The notes under the pieces were generated by a model. The model worked only from the letters and a program-made list of their open reading frames with translations, was not told the origin of the DNA and made no database searches. The position numbers and the translations under genes were made by a program. From the NCBI GenBank assembly GCA_037103525.1, contig JAZKLR010000222.1, positions 1,612,001-1,676,000 of the forward strand: a stretch of DNA of 64,000 nt, written 5' to 3'. This document shows, in pieces, positions 12,770 through 23,869 of the stretch. Numbering within the stretch: the first letter of the stretch is position 1; each line of letters opens with the position of its first letter. This DNA comes from Ganaspis brasiliensis (Eukaryota; Arthropoda; Insecta; Hymenoptera; Figitidae).

Positions 12770-15700
12770 TCTTTTCTCTTATGGTTTCAATTAACTATAA
12801 TTTTCAACTATTTTCATCATTTTTCAATTACTTTCTGCAATTTTTAATTATCTACATTGCTTTTCACTTTTTCCCCTAAATCTTAAATCTACCTTCTGCA
12901 AAGTTCAATTATTTTTTAAAATTTTTTCAATCATTTTTTCAAAATTTTAATTATTTTCTCTTCGACAATATAACAATTTCATTATTTATTACTAAATTTA
13001 ATATTATTTATGACCAAATGAAATTAATTTTTTTAATTCAATTATTAATTATTAATAATTTAAATTTATTAAATAAATAAATAAATTATTATTCAAGTAA
13101 TTTTCTAAATTTTCAGTTATTATCACAAATTAAATTTTTTCATCATATTTCAATTATTTTTTTCGATTTTTAATTATTTTCATTTGTTTTGATCATTTTA
13201 AAAAGAAATTATTAATATAATAATTATATCTTAAGTTCCAATTATGTTTAGCATTTTTCAATCCTTTTCTTCAAATATTAATTATTCTTATCTTTTTCAA
13301 TTAATTTCTCAAATTTTAAAGTATTTTTCTCAAATTTCAAATATTTTTTATTTATTTAAAAAGAAATTCTCCATATTTTTTAAATAATTTTTTTCAAATT
13401 TCATTGATTTTTTTCAACTTATCATTGTTTTGATCATATTTCAATTATTTTCACCAATTATTAATTATTCTTATTTTTTAAAATTATTTTTTAAGATTTT
13501 TAAATATTTTTCTCAAATATTCCATTTTTTTTCTTCACTTGTAAATTTTTTTCAATTTTTTTCATAATTATCAAAATTTAAAACTATTTATCTGATATTC
13601 CAATTAATTAATTTAATTTTAAATTATTATTATTATTATTTCTTTATTATTTTCTTCGATTTTCAATTACTTACGTTCTGTTTCATAATTTTAAAAAATT
13701 TTTTAATTATTTATCTGACATTTCCATTATTTAATTTAATTTTCAATTATTCTATGATTTTCCTATATTTTATGTATATTTTGTATTTTTTGCTATTATA
13801 TTTCTTTTAATTTAAAAATAGTTGTCCTCAAATTTAAATTATGTTTATCCTTTTTTATTTATTTTCTCTAATTTTCAATTATTTTTTTAAATTTTAATTA
13901 CCTTCTTCAGTTTTTTAATAGATATATTATTTATTTATTATTTTCTTCAATTTTTAATCCTTTTCATTATTTCTGAATTAATTTCCTAAATTAAATTTTT
14001 TTTCTATCATATGTCAATAAATTATTTTCCTTAATTCGTAATTATTATTCTCATTTGGTCAAATTATTTTTTAAGATTTTTAATCATTTTTCTCAAATTC
14101 CAATTATTTTATATAAAAATTTTAATTATTTTCATTTGTTTTCATAATTTTCAAATTTTTTTGTTAATTATCTTAAATTTCAATTATTTATAGCTTTTTA
14201 CAAATCTTTTAATCATTTCTTTAATTATTCTCATTTTTTTTAATTTTCTAAGATTTTCAAGTATTTTTTTGAAAATTTAATTATTATTGTTTATTTAAAA
14301 AATATTCTGCAATTCTCTCTATTATTTATTTCAAATCTAATTTATTTTTTTAACTTGGCATTATTTTATTTTATATTTTAATTATTTTATTAAGTTTCAA
14401 ATTTTAAAATTAATTTTCAATTATTTTCCCCATTTTTTAATTATTTTGCAAGTAATTTTCTAAATTTGTAATTATTATCTCAAATTTAGATAATTGTCTT
14501 CAATTTACAACTTTTTAAACGATTTTTCAATTATTTTCTTTTGCGTAAAAATAAATTTTGTATTTTCTCTATTATTTTCTCCAATTTCTAATTATTTTCA
14601 TTCTTTTTGTATAATTGTTAAAAATTTCAGTTATTTATCTAAATTTTTTTTTCATATTTCGTTTTAAAATTTTTTAAATTATTTTCATCATATATCAATT
14701 ATTTCCCTCAATTCGTAATTATTATTCTCATTTGGCCAAATTATTTTTCAAGGTTTTTAAGCATTTTTCTCAAATTTCAATTATTTTCTTTAATTTTAAA
14801 TTATTTTCACTTGTTTTCATAATTTTCAAACTTTTTTATTATTTATCTTAAATTTCAATTATTTTTAGCTCTCTTCAAATCTTTTAATCATTTCTTTAAT
14901 TATTCTCATTTTTTTCAATTCATTTCCCAGATTTTCAAGTATTTTTTACAAATTTTAATTCTTATTGCTTATTTAAAACAAATTCTGCAATTTTCTCTAT
15001 TATTTATTTCAAATTTAATTTATTTTTTTCAACTTGTCATTATTTCATTCTATATTTCAATTATTTTCTCAAGTTTCTAATTTTAAAATTAATTTTTCAA
15101 TTATTTTCTCTATCTTTTAATTAATTTAATAATTTTTCAAGTACTTTTCTAAATTTTCAGTTATTATCTCAAATTCAGATTATTGTCTTCAATCTTCAAC
15201 TTTTTAAATAATTTTTTAATTATTTTCATTTGCTTAAAAATAAATTCTGCAATTTTTCTATTATTTTCTCCAATTTCTAAATATTTTCATTCTTTTTGCA
15301 TAATTTTCAAAAATTTCAATTATTTATTTAAAATTTTAATTATTTTCGTCATATTTCGATTATTTTTTAAATTTTTTAATTATTTTCATCACATAATAAT
15401 TATTTCCCTTAAATTTTAATTATTTTTATCATATAATAATTATTTCCCTTAAATTTTAATTATTATTCTCATTTTGTAAACTTTTTTTTCAAGATTTTTA
15501 AATGTTTTTCTGAAAGTTCAATTATTTTCTTCAATTTTTAATTACTTTCATTTGTTTTCCTAATTTCAAAAATTTTTTATTAATTATTTCTTGAGATCCA
15601 ATTATTTTTAGCCTTTTTTAATTTTTTTCTTCAATTTTTAATTATTCTCATTATTTTCAATTAACTTCTTAAATTTCAATTTTTTATATATATTTCATAA

Positions 15701-16800
15701 TATATCCTGCAGTCAAAAATATAGATTATTATGGGAACCATATAAAATATTTATACAAAAACAATAATAATAATAATAAAAATGTTATGTATATGTTGTA
15801 GCTTCTAAAAGTATTTACATATTTATAAAATATTTTATGAAGTCAGATTGAGAACACGCAAAAATATCAATTTACAATTTATCACGATAAAACATTCTAT
15901 AAAACAGACAAACGGAGATTTTGAAAATTTTGAAAACATTCTGCAATTTTTTTAATTATTTACTTTTAATTTCATTTATATTTTTCAATTTATCATTGTT
16001 TTCATCAAATTTCAATTATTTTCTTCAAGTTTCAAATTTAAAAATCATTTTTCAATTATTTTCGCCAAGTTTGAATTATTCTTATTTTTTAAAATTGTTT
16101 TCTAAAATTTTTAAATATTTTTTTCAAATTTTTTATTATTTTCTTCAATTTTTAATCATTTTGAATTATTTAATTCAATTTTCAAATATTTATATTATTT
16201 GATTAATATTTTCAATTACTTACGTTCTTTTTCATAATTTCCAAAAAGTTTTTAATTATTTATTTTAAATTTTCATTTTTCTAGGCAATTTGCAATTATA
16301 TCTACGATTTTCTTGTATTTTGTGTACCTATATTCTGTACGTTTTGTAATTACTGCTTTTAAATTAAAAATTGTTCTTCTTCATTTTAAATTATGTTTAT
16401 CTTTTTTCATTTTTTTTTATTTCCTCTAATTTTTAGTTATTTTCTTTCTTTTTTGCAATGAACTTCTAAAAGTTTCAAGTATTTTTCTGAAATTTTCTTT
16501 AAATTTACCTTATTTTAAATATATTATGCAATTTTTTCAATTATTTTCCCAAATTTTAACTATTTTCTTCAATTTTAAATTATTTTTATTATTTCTTCAT
16601 AATTTTCTTATATTTTCATAATTTTTTAAATTAATGTTCTAAATTTTTTATTATTTATCTCAATTTTGATCATTTTTTTCAATTGTCAATTATTTTCTCC
16701 AATTTTTCATTAGTTTAATTTTTTTTCAATATCTTTCTAAGATTTTGAATTATTTTTCTCAAATTTAAATTATTTTCTCGTATTTTAAAATTAAAACTGT
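12770..16800. repeat. T-rich degenerate tandem array between MANF and ALG3
   Basis: The block is made of TTTCAATTATTTTC-like submotifs. A larger unit is visible: TAATTATTATTCTCATTT occurs at 14039, 14716 and 15458 (spacing 677 and 742). CTTTTAATCATTTCTTTAATTATTC occurs at 14206 and 14881 (675). The pairs TTCTGCAATTTT and AACTTGTCATTATTT repeat in step with these. A local duplication of about 38 bp lies at 15385-15460. Short AT-only ORFs in this block are not genes. Confidence 0.8.
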
Positions 16801-17069
16801 TCATTAAATTAATTATAATTTTACACTATATTGACTTATAGTTGATTTGCAATTATAATTATCTTGTTATTTATCCATTTTTATTTCAATAAATTGTTTG
16901 TGTTTCAAAATAATAGAGCTCATTCAAACATAGAAAATTCTCATAAATTCTCCGGTAGAAGAATATTCTCAGTTATATTCTCGAGAATGTAACCAGATTG
17001 TTAAATTACCGAGAATTTTGCAACTCTACCTCGTCGGCTATTTTCGTCAACTTTCGCCAAACATCCAAG

Positions 17070-18377
17070 ATGGCGCCGCGAAAGGAAAATCGTTCTAACC
17101 TTAAAACGTCAAATTTCTCCAAATTGGCGAAAACATGTGTGAAAAAAATGCCGAAATGGGACGAAATCAAGTCCCTGGCGATGGATCCTCGTCGCCTTGT
17201 GTTTCCCGCGACAATTTTCATTATTCTCGAGGTGTTTTTGAACGTTTTTGTGATCGAGAAAGTGCGCTACACGGAAATCGACTGGATTGCTTACATGCAA
17301 GAAGTGGAGGGTTTTTTGAACGGAACTATGGACTATTCACGGCTAAAAGGTGACACGGGACCACTCGTGTATCCCGCGGGCTTTGTGTACATTTTTTCCG
17401 CATTCTACTATCTGACGTCTCTCGGAAAAAACATAAAACTCGCGCAGTATTGTTTCGCGGCCCTGTACGTGCTTCTGCTGATTCTCGTCTTTCGGATCTA
17501 CGTGAAGACGAAAAAAGTGCCGCCCTACGCGCTCATTTTAATCTGCTGCACGTCCTACAGAATTCACTCGATCTTCGTCCTGAGACTGTTTAACGACCCG
17601 ATTGCAGTGATTTTATTTTTCGCGAGTCTCAATTTGTTTCTTGACGGAAAGTGGCTTTTGGGCAGTGTTGTGTACAGTCTGGCAGTGTCGGTTAAAATGA
17701 ACATTCTCCTCTACGCTCCCGCCTTATTGGTCGCTTACCTGACCAATCTGGGACTGTTTAAAACCGCGCTTCATTTACTCGTGTGCGGATTGGTCCAGCT
17801 GATTCTTGGACTTCCTTTTCTTATTTCAAATCCTGTTGCTTATTTAAAAGGTGCCTTCGACCTCGGACGGGTTTTTGAATTCAAGTGGACAGTAAATTGG
17901 CGATTTTTACCCGAGGAATTCTTTCTGGATCGATATTTTCACATTTCACTTCTAATTCTTCATCTCGCGACATTGGCACTTTTCGCGCCATATTGGATCA
18001 AGTGTTTCAAATCGTACGCGAAACTGAAGGCTGTTGATGAGCAAATCAAAACGCAGCTTAGAAAAGAGGAGAAATTTGATTCGTCCTCGGTGTCACAACT
18101 GTTTGTTTTGCCGTTTTTTATGGCAAATTTTATCGGTGTCGCGTTCAGCAGATCGCTGCATTATCAATTCTATGTCTGGTATTATCACACTCTGCCTTAT
18201 CTACTGTGGTGCACGAATTTCTCAACTGTCACCAAGTTTGCGATTTTGGGAATTGTTGAATTGTGTTGGAACACTTATCCAAGTACAATTTTTAGCAGTC
18301 TTGGATTGCATTTTTGTCATGTTTTGATGCTCTTTGCTTTGTTTAAAAGTGTGACAAAAACTGAGAAGAAAGCGTGA
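17070..18377 (+). CDS. Alg3: ALG3, dolichyl-P-Man:Man5GlcNAc2-PP-dolichol alpha-1,3-mannosyltransferase
   Basis: Intronless ORF of 435 aa from the ATG in CCAAGATGG at 17070; the human enzyme is of similar length. The open frame extends 24 codons further up to 16998, but the in-frame residues there are unlike the family and the later ATG has the better context. The protein is a multi-pass ER membrane glycosyltransferase of the GT58 family. It adds the first lumenal mannose from dolichol-P-mannose to the N-glycan precursor. Recognisable blocks are the lumenal loop DWIAYMQEVEGFLNGTMDYS with the downstream GDTGPLVYPAG motif, LRLFNDPI, SVKMNILLYAP, FKWTVNWRFLPEE and the C-terminal FSRSLHYQFYVWYYHTLPYL. 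The gene is markedly GC-richer than the arrays around it. It is divergent from MANF; both act in the ER, though adjacency alone does not imply co-regulation. Confidence 0.96.
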   Translation: MAPRKENRSNLKTSNFSKLAKTCVKKMPKWDEIKSLAMDPRRLVFPATIFIILEVFLNVFVIEKVRYTEIDWIAYMQEVEGFLNGTMDYSRLKGDTGPLVYPAGFVYIFSAFYYLTSLGKNIKLAQYCFAALYVLLLILVFRIYVKTKKVPPYALILICCTSYRIHSIFVLRLFNDPIAVILFFASLNLFLDGKWLLGSVVYSLAVSVKMNILLYAPALLVAYLTNLGLFKTALHLLVCGLVQLILGLPFLISNPVAYLKGAFDLGRVFEFKWTVNWRFLPEEFFLDRYFHISLLILHLATLALFAPYWIKCFKSYAKLKAVDEQIKTQLRKEEKFDSSSVSQLFVLPFFMANFIGVAFSRSLHYQFYVWYYHTLPYLLWCTNFSTVTKFAILGIVELCWNTYPSTIFSSLGLHFCHVLMLFALFKSVTKTEKKA

Positions 18378-18699
18378 TTCCGAGGGGAGGGGGAATTTTT
18401 TAATTGTTAATATTGAAAATGTTTGCTGAGACTGTTTTTATAAATAGGAAATAATTATAGAATTAAGATATTTTTGATGTCTTATTGTGTTAAGACGAGA
18501 TTTTATCTTTTATAAAGATTTTTTGGAATGTTTTGATGAAATACAAATATTGACATAAAATATTTCGTTCTTTTTATTAGTAATTTTGATAATGTTTTTT
18601 ATTAATTCAAGAAATTTAATTTTTAAATTATTGTTTATATTGTCATTTCAATTTTCACGAGACACTGTTTTATATTTTTAAAAAGTGGGAAACATGGAG

Positions 18700-19744
18700 G
18701 GAATATTTAATAGTGCGTATCTTCATTGTTTAATTTAATATATTTTAAATAAATAAAATCATGAAAACCATAAAATGAAAAACCAGGGGAGAATGTTAAA
18801 AAAAGATTTATTAAAACTATAAATTTTTGCAAATACAAATAATGGAAATTACGAAATTGAAGAATATATCTGAAAAATGACGAAAATAATTGACAGCTGA
18901 AAACAAATATTCGAAAAATGACTACATAATTACACAATTGAAATGAATAGTTTAAAAAATTGAAAAATGAATATTAAATTTAAACAAAATAGTTGAAAAA
19001 TTATAGGAATAACTGTTCGAAATAATTGCAAATTGAACAACTGGATTGGAAATCGAAAAAAAAAAAATTAAAATTGAAAAAAAATAATAAAAAGTCGAGG
19101 AAATAAATTGACGATTTAAGAATTAAATTAAAATTTTAAAAAAATAATTGATAACTGTAACAAAAATTACAAAATTGACGAAAATATTCAACAATTGAAA
19201 ACAAAATTTAAAAAATGTCTAGATTAATATACACCCGAACAAAATAATTTGAATTATCAAAGAATAATCATAAAATTTTAAAATAATAATTGAACATTGA
19301 AAAAATTGAAGAAAATAATTGAAAATTGCAGAAAATAAATAATAATTGAAAGAAATAGTTGAAAAATGACGAGAATAATTAAGAAATTGATGAAAATAAC
19401 TGTCAATTGAAAACAAAATTCGAAAAATGACTGGAATAATAGACAACTGAAAAAAATAATTGAAAAAATTAAACAAGAAATATTAAAATTTAAAGAAAAT
19501 AATTGCAAATTGAAAAATTAAGAAAATTGTTGGAAATAATTGCACATTTAACAACTGTATTAAAAATCGAAAAAAATAATTAAAAATTGAAGAAAGCAAT
19601 TAAAAATTAAAGATTTGAAATTAAATTTTTGGAATATACTTAAAAATTGAAGAATGGAATTAACAATTAAAGAATATAATTGAACAATTAACTTAAAAAT
19701 TAAAGAATTTTAATGATAATCAAAATAATAATAGAAAGTAGACG

Positions 19745-19777
<33 letters not shown>

Positions 19778-20900
19778 GTAATAATAATAACAATTGCATT
19801 GGAATTTTAAAACGATTGTGATGAGTGAAAAAAGTAATTGAAAACATCCGAGAATTATTGAATATTCAGGAATTAATGGAAAATCGATAAAAAAAATTGA
19901 AAATTAAAGAAAATATTTGAGAATTGAAGAAAGTAATTAAAAATTGAAGAAATTAATTGGAAATTTCAAGAAAATAATCGATAATTAAAAGAAAAATTAC
20001 AATATGACGAAATTAATGAAATATTGACAAAAGTAATGAACTATTAAAAAAAATAATTAACAATTGAAAAAAAAATTGAAGAATGGTGAGAATAATCGGG
20101 ATTAGAAAAGGTTTTTTTTTAATTAATGAATAATCATAAAATTGGAGGAGAATAATAAATTGTAAATTAAAAACTGATAAAAATTATAAATAAAATTGTA
20201 GAAAATAAATGAAAATTGAAGAATTGTATTGAAATTTCAATAAATAATTGATAATTGAAAAGAAGTTTACAAAATGATTAAAATAATTAAATATTAAAGA
20301 CAAAAATTTAGAAATGAGGAAAATAATTATTGTTAAAAGAAAAAATATTAATCTGTCGAGAATAATCAACAGCAGAACAAAATATCTATAGAAATTAAAG
20401 ACTAATTATAAAATTTAAAATAAAATTACAATTTGACGAAAATAGTTAACTATTAAAAAAAAATAATTAACATTTGATAAAAACCGAAGAATGGTGAGAA
20501 TAATCGGGATTAGAATTTTTTTTTTTAATTTAACGAATACTCATAAAATTGAAGGAGAATAATAAATTGTCAATTAAAAACTGATGAAAATTATGGATAA
20601 AATTGTAAAAAATAAATTAAAATTGAAGAATTGTATTGAAATTTCAATGTAATAATTCATAATTGACAGAAAATTTACAAAATAACTAAAATAATTCAAT
20701 ATTAAAGACAATAATTTAGAAATAAAGAAAATAAATGACAATCGAAAGAAAAATGTTAAATCAGTCGAGAATAATCGACAACAGAACAAAATATTTAAAA
20801 AAATTAAAGAATAATTACAAAATTTAAAGAGAATAATTGTATAATAAAAACTGTTGAAAATAATATCAACATAAGCATTGAAAAACATTGAATTGTTTCT
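18700..20900. repeat. A-rich tandem duplications
   Basis: A 408-bp unit is present twice, at about 20045-20450 and 20453-20860. Anchors are GGTGAGAATAATCGGGATTAGAA at 20085 and 20493, then GAGAATAATAAATTG and GAAGAATTGTATTGAAATTTC in register. An older pair is 511 bp apart: CAACTG(T/G)ATT...AAATCGAAAAAA near 19038 and 19549, with GAAAAATGAC(T/G)...ATAAT upstream of each. Confidence 0.75.
19744..19791. repeat. (AAT)n microsatellite
   Basis: Nearly pure ATA/AAT trinucleotide run of about 48 bp with one interruption (AGTAAT). It lies inside the A-rich array. Confidence 0.9.
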
Positions 20901-22244
20901 GGTCATGTACAACTATAAATTTTTGCAAGTACAAATAAGATAAATAATTTAATGAAATTTGTAATTCAAATAAACTTAATATTCTAGATAAATATAACTT
21001 TTATTTTATGCAAATTAAAATTGCTGCCGACTTCAAAAAATAAACAAATAAGTGAAAGTAAATAAAAGTAAATAAAAAATGTTTTAAAAGAGCACGAATT
21101 TACTAAATTTTATATTTAGAAAAGAAAAAATAATAAGTAAAATAAATAAAAGGAGAAAATAGCGTAGGTAGATACATTACAAAAAGTTAAAATATTTTTG
21201 TTGAAAGAATAGTTTTTGGAACAAAATGTATTCAAACTTCTATAATTTATAATAACTTCAATCGTTCCAAATTTCTATTGAGGATTATTTCTATTCTTCA
21301 AAAGTTTTAACAGTTTAAGTTTTAATTTTTCCAAATTTAAAATAGTTCCAAACTTAAAACAGTTTCAACGAAATGTTGACTCAAATTTATTTGAACTTTA
21401 ATTAATTCAAATTTTTATTTGTTAAAGTCTTAAGACTTATATTTAATTTTTTTTAAAATTCCTTTAAATTTTAAATAATAAAAATTGTAATTAATTCAAA
21501 ATTGAACTGTTATAAACTTTACATATTTTCAAAATCTAATAATGCATATTTAAATTATTTTTAACATTACCCATTATATAAAAACTTCTAGTTGTACAAA
21601 AAAATTGCATTGTATATTAAAGCTTTAATCAGTCCAAATTTTGAAAATAATAATTTAGACTATAATTTGAAGCAATGAAAATTGGGTCTTATGGAATAAT
21701 GCAAGGATTGATTAAAATTTAGATAATTTAAAGCCTAATAACCAATAAAAATTTAGATGAATTCAAACTTCAATAAATTAAAACTTAAATATATATTGAT
21801 TCTTAATTACTAATTTAGATTTTCATTAAAAACAATTATTTAAAAATTTTAATGATCTCAATTTTCAATGATCTAAATATCAATTAATTTAATCACAAAA
21901 ACATTTCAAGTTAATTTATATTGATAGAATTAAATTTTAATTTACTAAAAGTTTTAATGTATGGAAATTTCAGTTCAAAATTGTAGAATAAACTATATTT
22001 TAATTAATTTATTTTCTGTCAATGCAGTTAAAGTTCCTTATTTTTTGAAAAAATATTTAAACTAGGTGAGAATTATCTCCATTTCGTGGACATTTTGGTT
22101 CCAAGTAAGCAAAATAATTAGAAATTAATAATATATGAATTAATTGGGGAAGTTATTAAAAAAAAGATAAATTTTAAATGCAAAAAAAATGTAAAAACAT
22201 GAATTATTTTACGAATTCTTAATTAATTATAAACTTTATATATG

Positions 22245-22560
22245 TCAATCAATTTGTTTTGAGATAAGGAATATGATTTTTGTATTTATTAAGTTGTATT
22301 TTTAGAATGGAAAAAATTTTTGGCAAAAAACGATTTTTTTTCGATAAAATAAGTGCTGAAAAAAATTTAGTTGGGTATTTTCAAAAATCCCTGTGTCTAA
22401 ATTCAGATATTCATGAGCTTAATAAGTTATCCAAATTTTATTGGAATCCGTTCTCGAGATATCTTGTACACAAAAAACTCTATACACACACACGCATACA
22501 TACATACACATACATCTGGACATTTACTTAGGATTTTACCAATAAAATTTTATTTAGTGT
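22245..22560 (+). repeat. Dispersed repeat, copy 1
   Basis: Shares with 24517-24815 the same ordered segments: ATGTCAAT...TTGTTTT, AAGGAATATGATTTTTGTAT, CCGTTCTC(G/A)AG(A/T)TATC, ACACACACACGCATACAT and CATC(T/C)GGACATTTA. It contains no intact ORF. The ending in CA/TACA runs and a CATCCGGACATTTA-type motif suggests the end of a dispersed element. The class is unknown. Confidence 0.65.
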
Positions 22561-23119
22561 ATAATAAACAATATTTTTAAAAATGGTTTCCTGGTGGAAA
22601 ATTTTTAATCCCTACCTCATATAATTATTGAAGAAAATTAGAGCGGTACGGAACGTTTCGACTTGGTACGAGTATAACTCGTACTTGCCCGATTTTTATA
22701 AATGTTGGTTAATAAATTTTGTATTAATTTAATTATAAGAACTTTAATTATTTAATCAAATTGTATATTTATTTTTTTTATTTATTTAGTTACACAATTT
22801 ACTGCGTCTGCGTTTCGGAGGAAGGAAATGCTGATAAAGTTGATGTTAAATTTACTTATTTTTTTACATTTTTTGATTTAGGGCGGATAACCTCCCCCCT
22901 CTCGAACATGAGAGGTCGCTTGTAAGCGACCATGAATATTCATTTATTTGTAATTTTTTTTCGAGAGGACAAAAACATGAGTTTTAACCTAGGACAGAAC
23001 CCAGAACGAAACCTAGAACAAACCATGTTTTGTTTCAAAACAAACAGAACAATGTTGGGATAAAGAATGCCGTTCAGTTGGGATAAGTGCTATGCTGGGT
23101 AGTTATAGAAATGGCCATT

Positions 23120-23450
23120 TTTCATAATAATCACGGATATGGTCAATTGCCACTAGTGACAGAAGTAGTAATTTCAATAAAAATGGTGGAAACTGTCAAT
23201 TTCCCACTAGTGACGGAAATAGTAATTTTTCCTATTACTAATAGTCACGGAAATGTTCCATTTTCCCATTAGTGACACAAATGGTAATTTTACCATTAGT
23301 GGCGGAAATATTAAATTTCCTACTATTGACTGGGGGAAAAATGACTTTTCCACTGGTTATAGAAGTTGTCACTTTTTTTATTAGTGACGGTAATAATCAA
23401 TTTATTTCTAAAAACGGAAATGTCAATTTTTTTTCTAGTGGGAATTTCAA
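23120..23450. repeat. Minisatellite, unit ~27-30 bp, CACTAGTGACGGAAAT core
   Basis: Degenerate copies of CACTAGTGACGGAAAT followed by AGTAATTTTCC occur at 23151, 23205, about 23239, 23267, 23293 and on to about 23410. The same unit recurs at 37610-37810 at the other side of receptor intron 2. Apparent ORFs in it are products of the repeat. Confidence 0.75.
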
Positions 23451-23869
23451 GGCAATATGTTGAGCCAATAGTTTATACTATACATATGACTTATTTTTAA
23501 GGACATATAATGCGCTGTATGGAAATTTGATTTAATAGTTGTTCTTTGCAGACAGAGGGAAGACTATTCTCTAGAAGGAAAATAAAATTTCAATAATAGT
23601 ATATGTGAACATCATGTGACCATCTATGGAAATAATTGTTTTCGAGAAATAATCATAAGAAGTCAAGCAAAACTTCTGAAAGACAATTGAGGAAAAGACT
23701 TTTCTAAAAAATAGTCATTATACATTTATTCTTCCACAGAAATATGTCTATAGGTATAATAGCAGTCTCTGAATTTCTAAATGTGAAATGAATAATAAAT
23801 CCACACCACACTCGACGGTGGGCATGTGTTTCAAAGACTATAAGTCTTCATTTAACTCTCTCGGAGGAT

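Larger units (their letters stand above)
18378..23869. other. Intergenic region between ALG3 and the odorant receptor
   Basis: No gene is supported. Bases 18378-18700 are the ALG3 3' flank. Bases 18700-20900 are an A-rich array and 23100-23450 a minisatellite, both listed separately. Bases 20900-22240 are AT-rich with no structure seen. Bases 22240-22560 are one copy of a dispersed repeat. Bases 22560-23100 look unique, with only small hairpins (for example GTACGAGTATAACTCGTAC near 22665). Confidence 0.6.

Noticed and set aside
16998..17069. Upstream extension of ALG3 to the ATG at 16998
   Set aside because: The 24 extra residues are unlike the family start; the ATG at 17070 has a better context and gives the normal length.
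7244..20912. Short ORFs of 60-110 codons in the A/T-rich arrays (for example 9620-9871, 15183-15419, 15921-16202, 20574-20912)
   Set aside because: Composed of Phe/Ile/Asn/Tyr from T-rich repeats, no splice context, follow the repeat units, and have no recognisable domain.
23087..23463. Plus-strand ORFs in the minisatellite
   Set aside because: Produced by the repeat unit; lost wherever the unit length changes.
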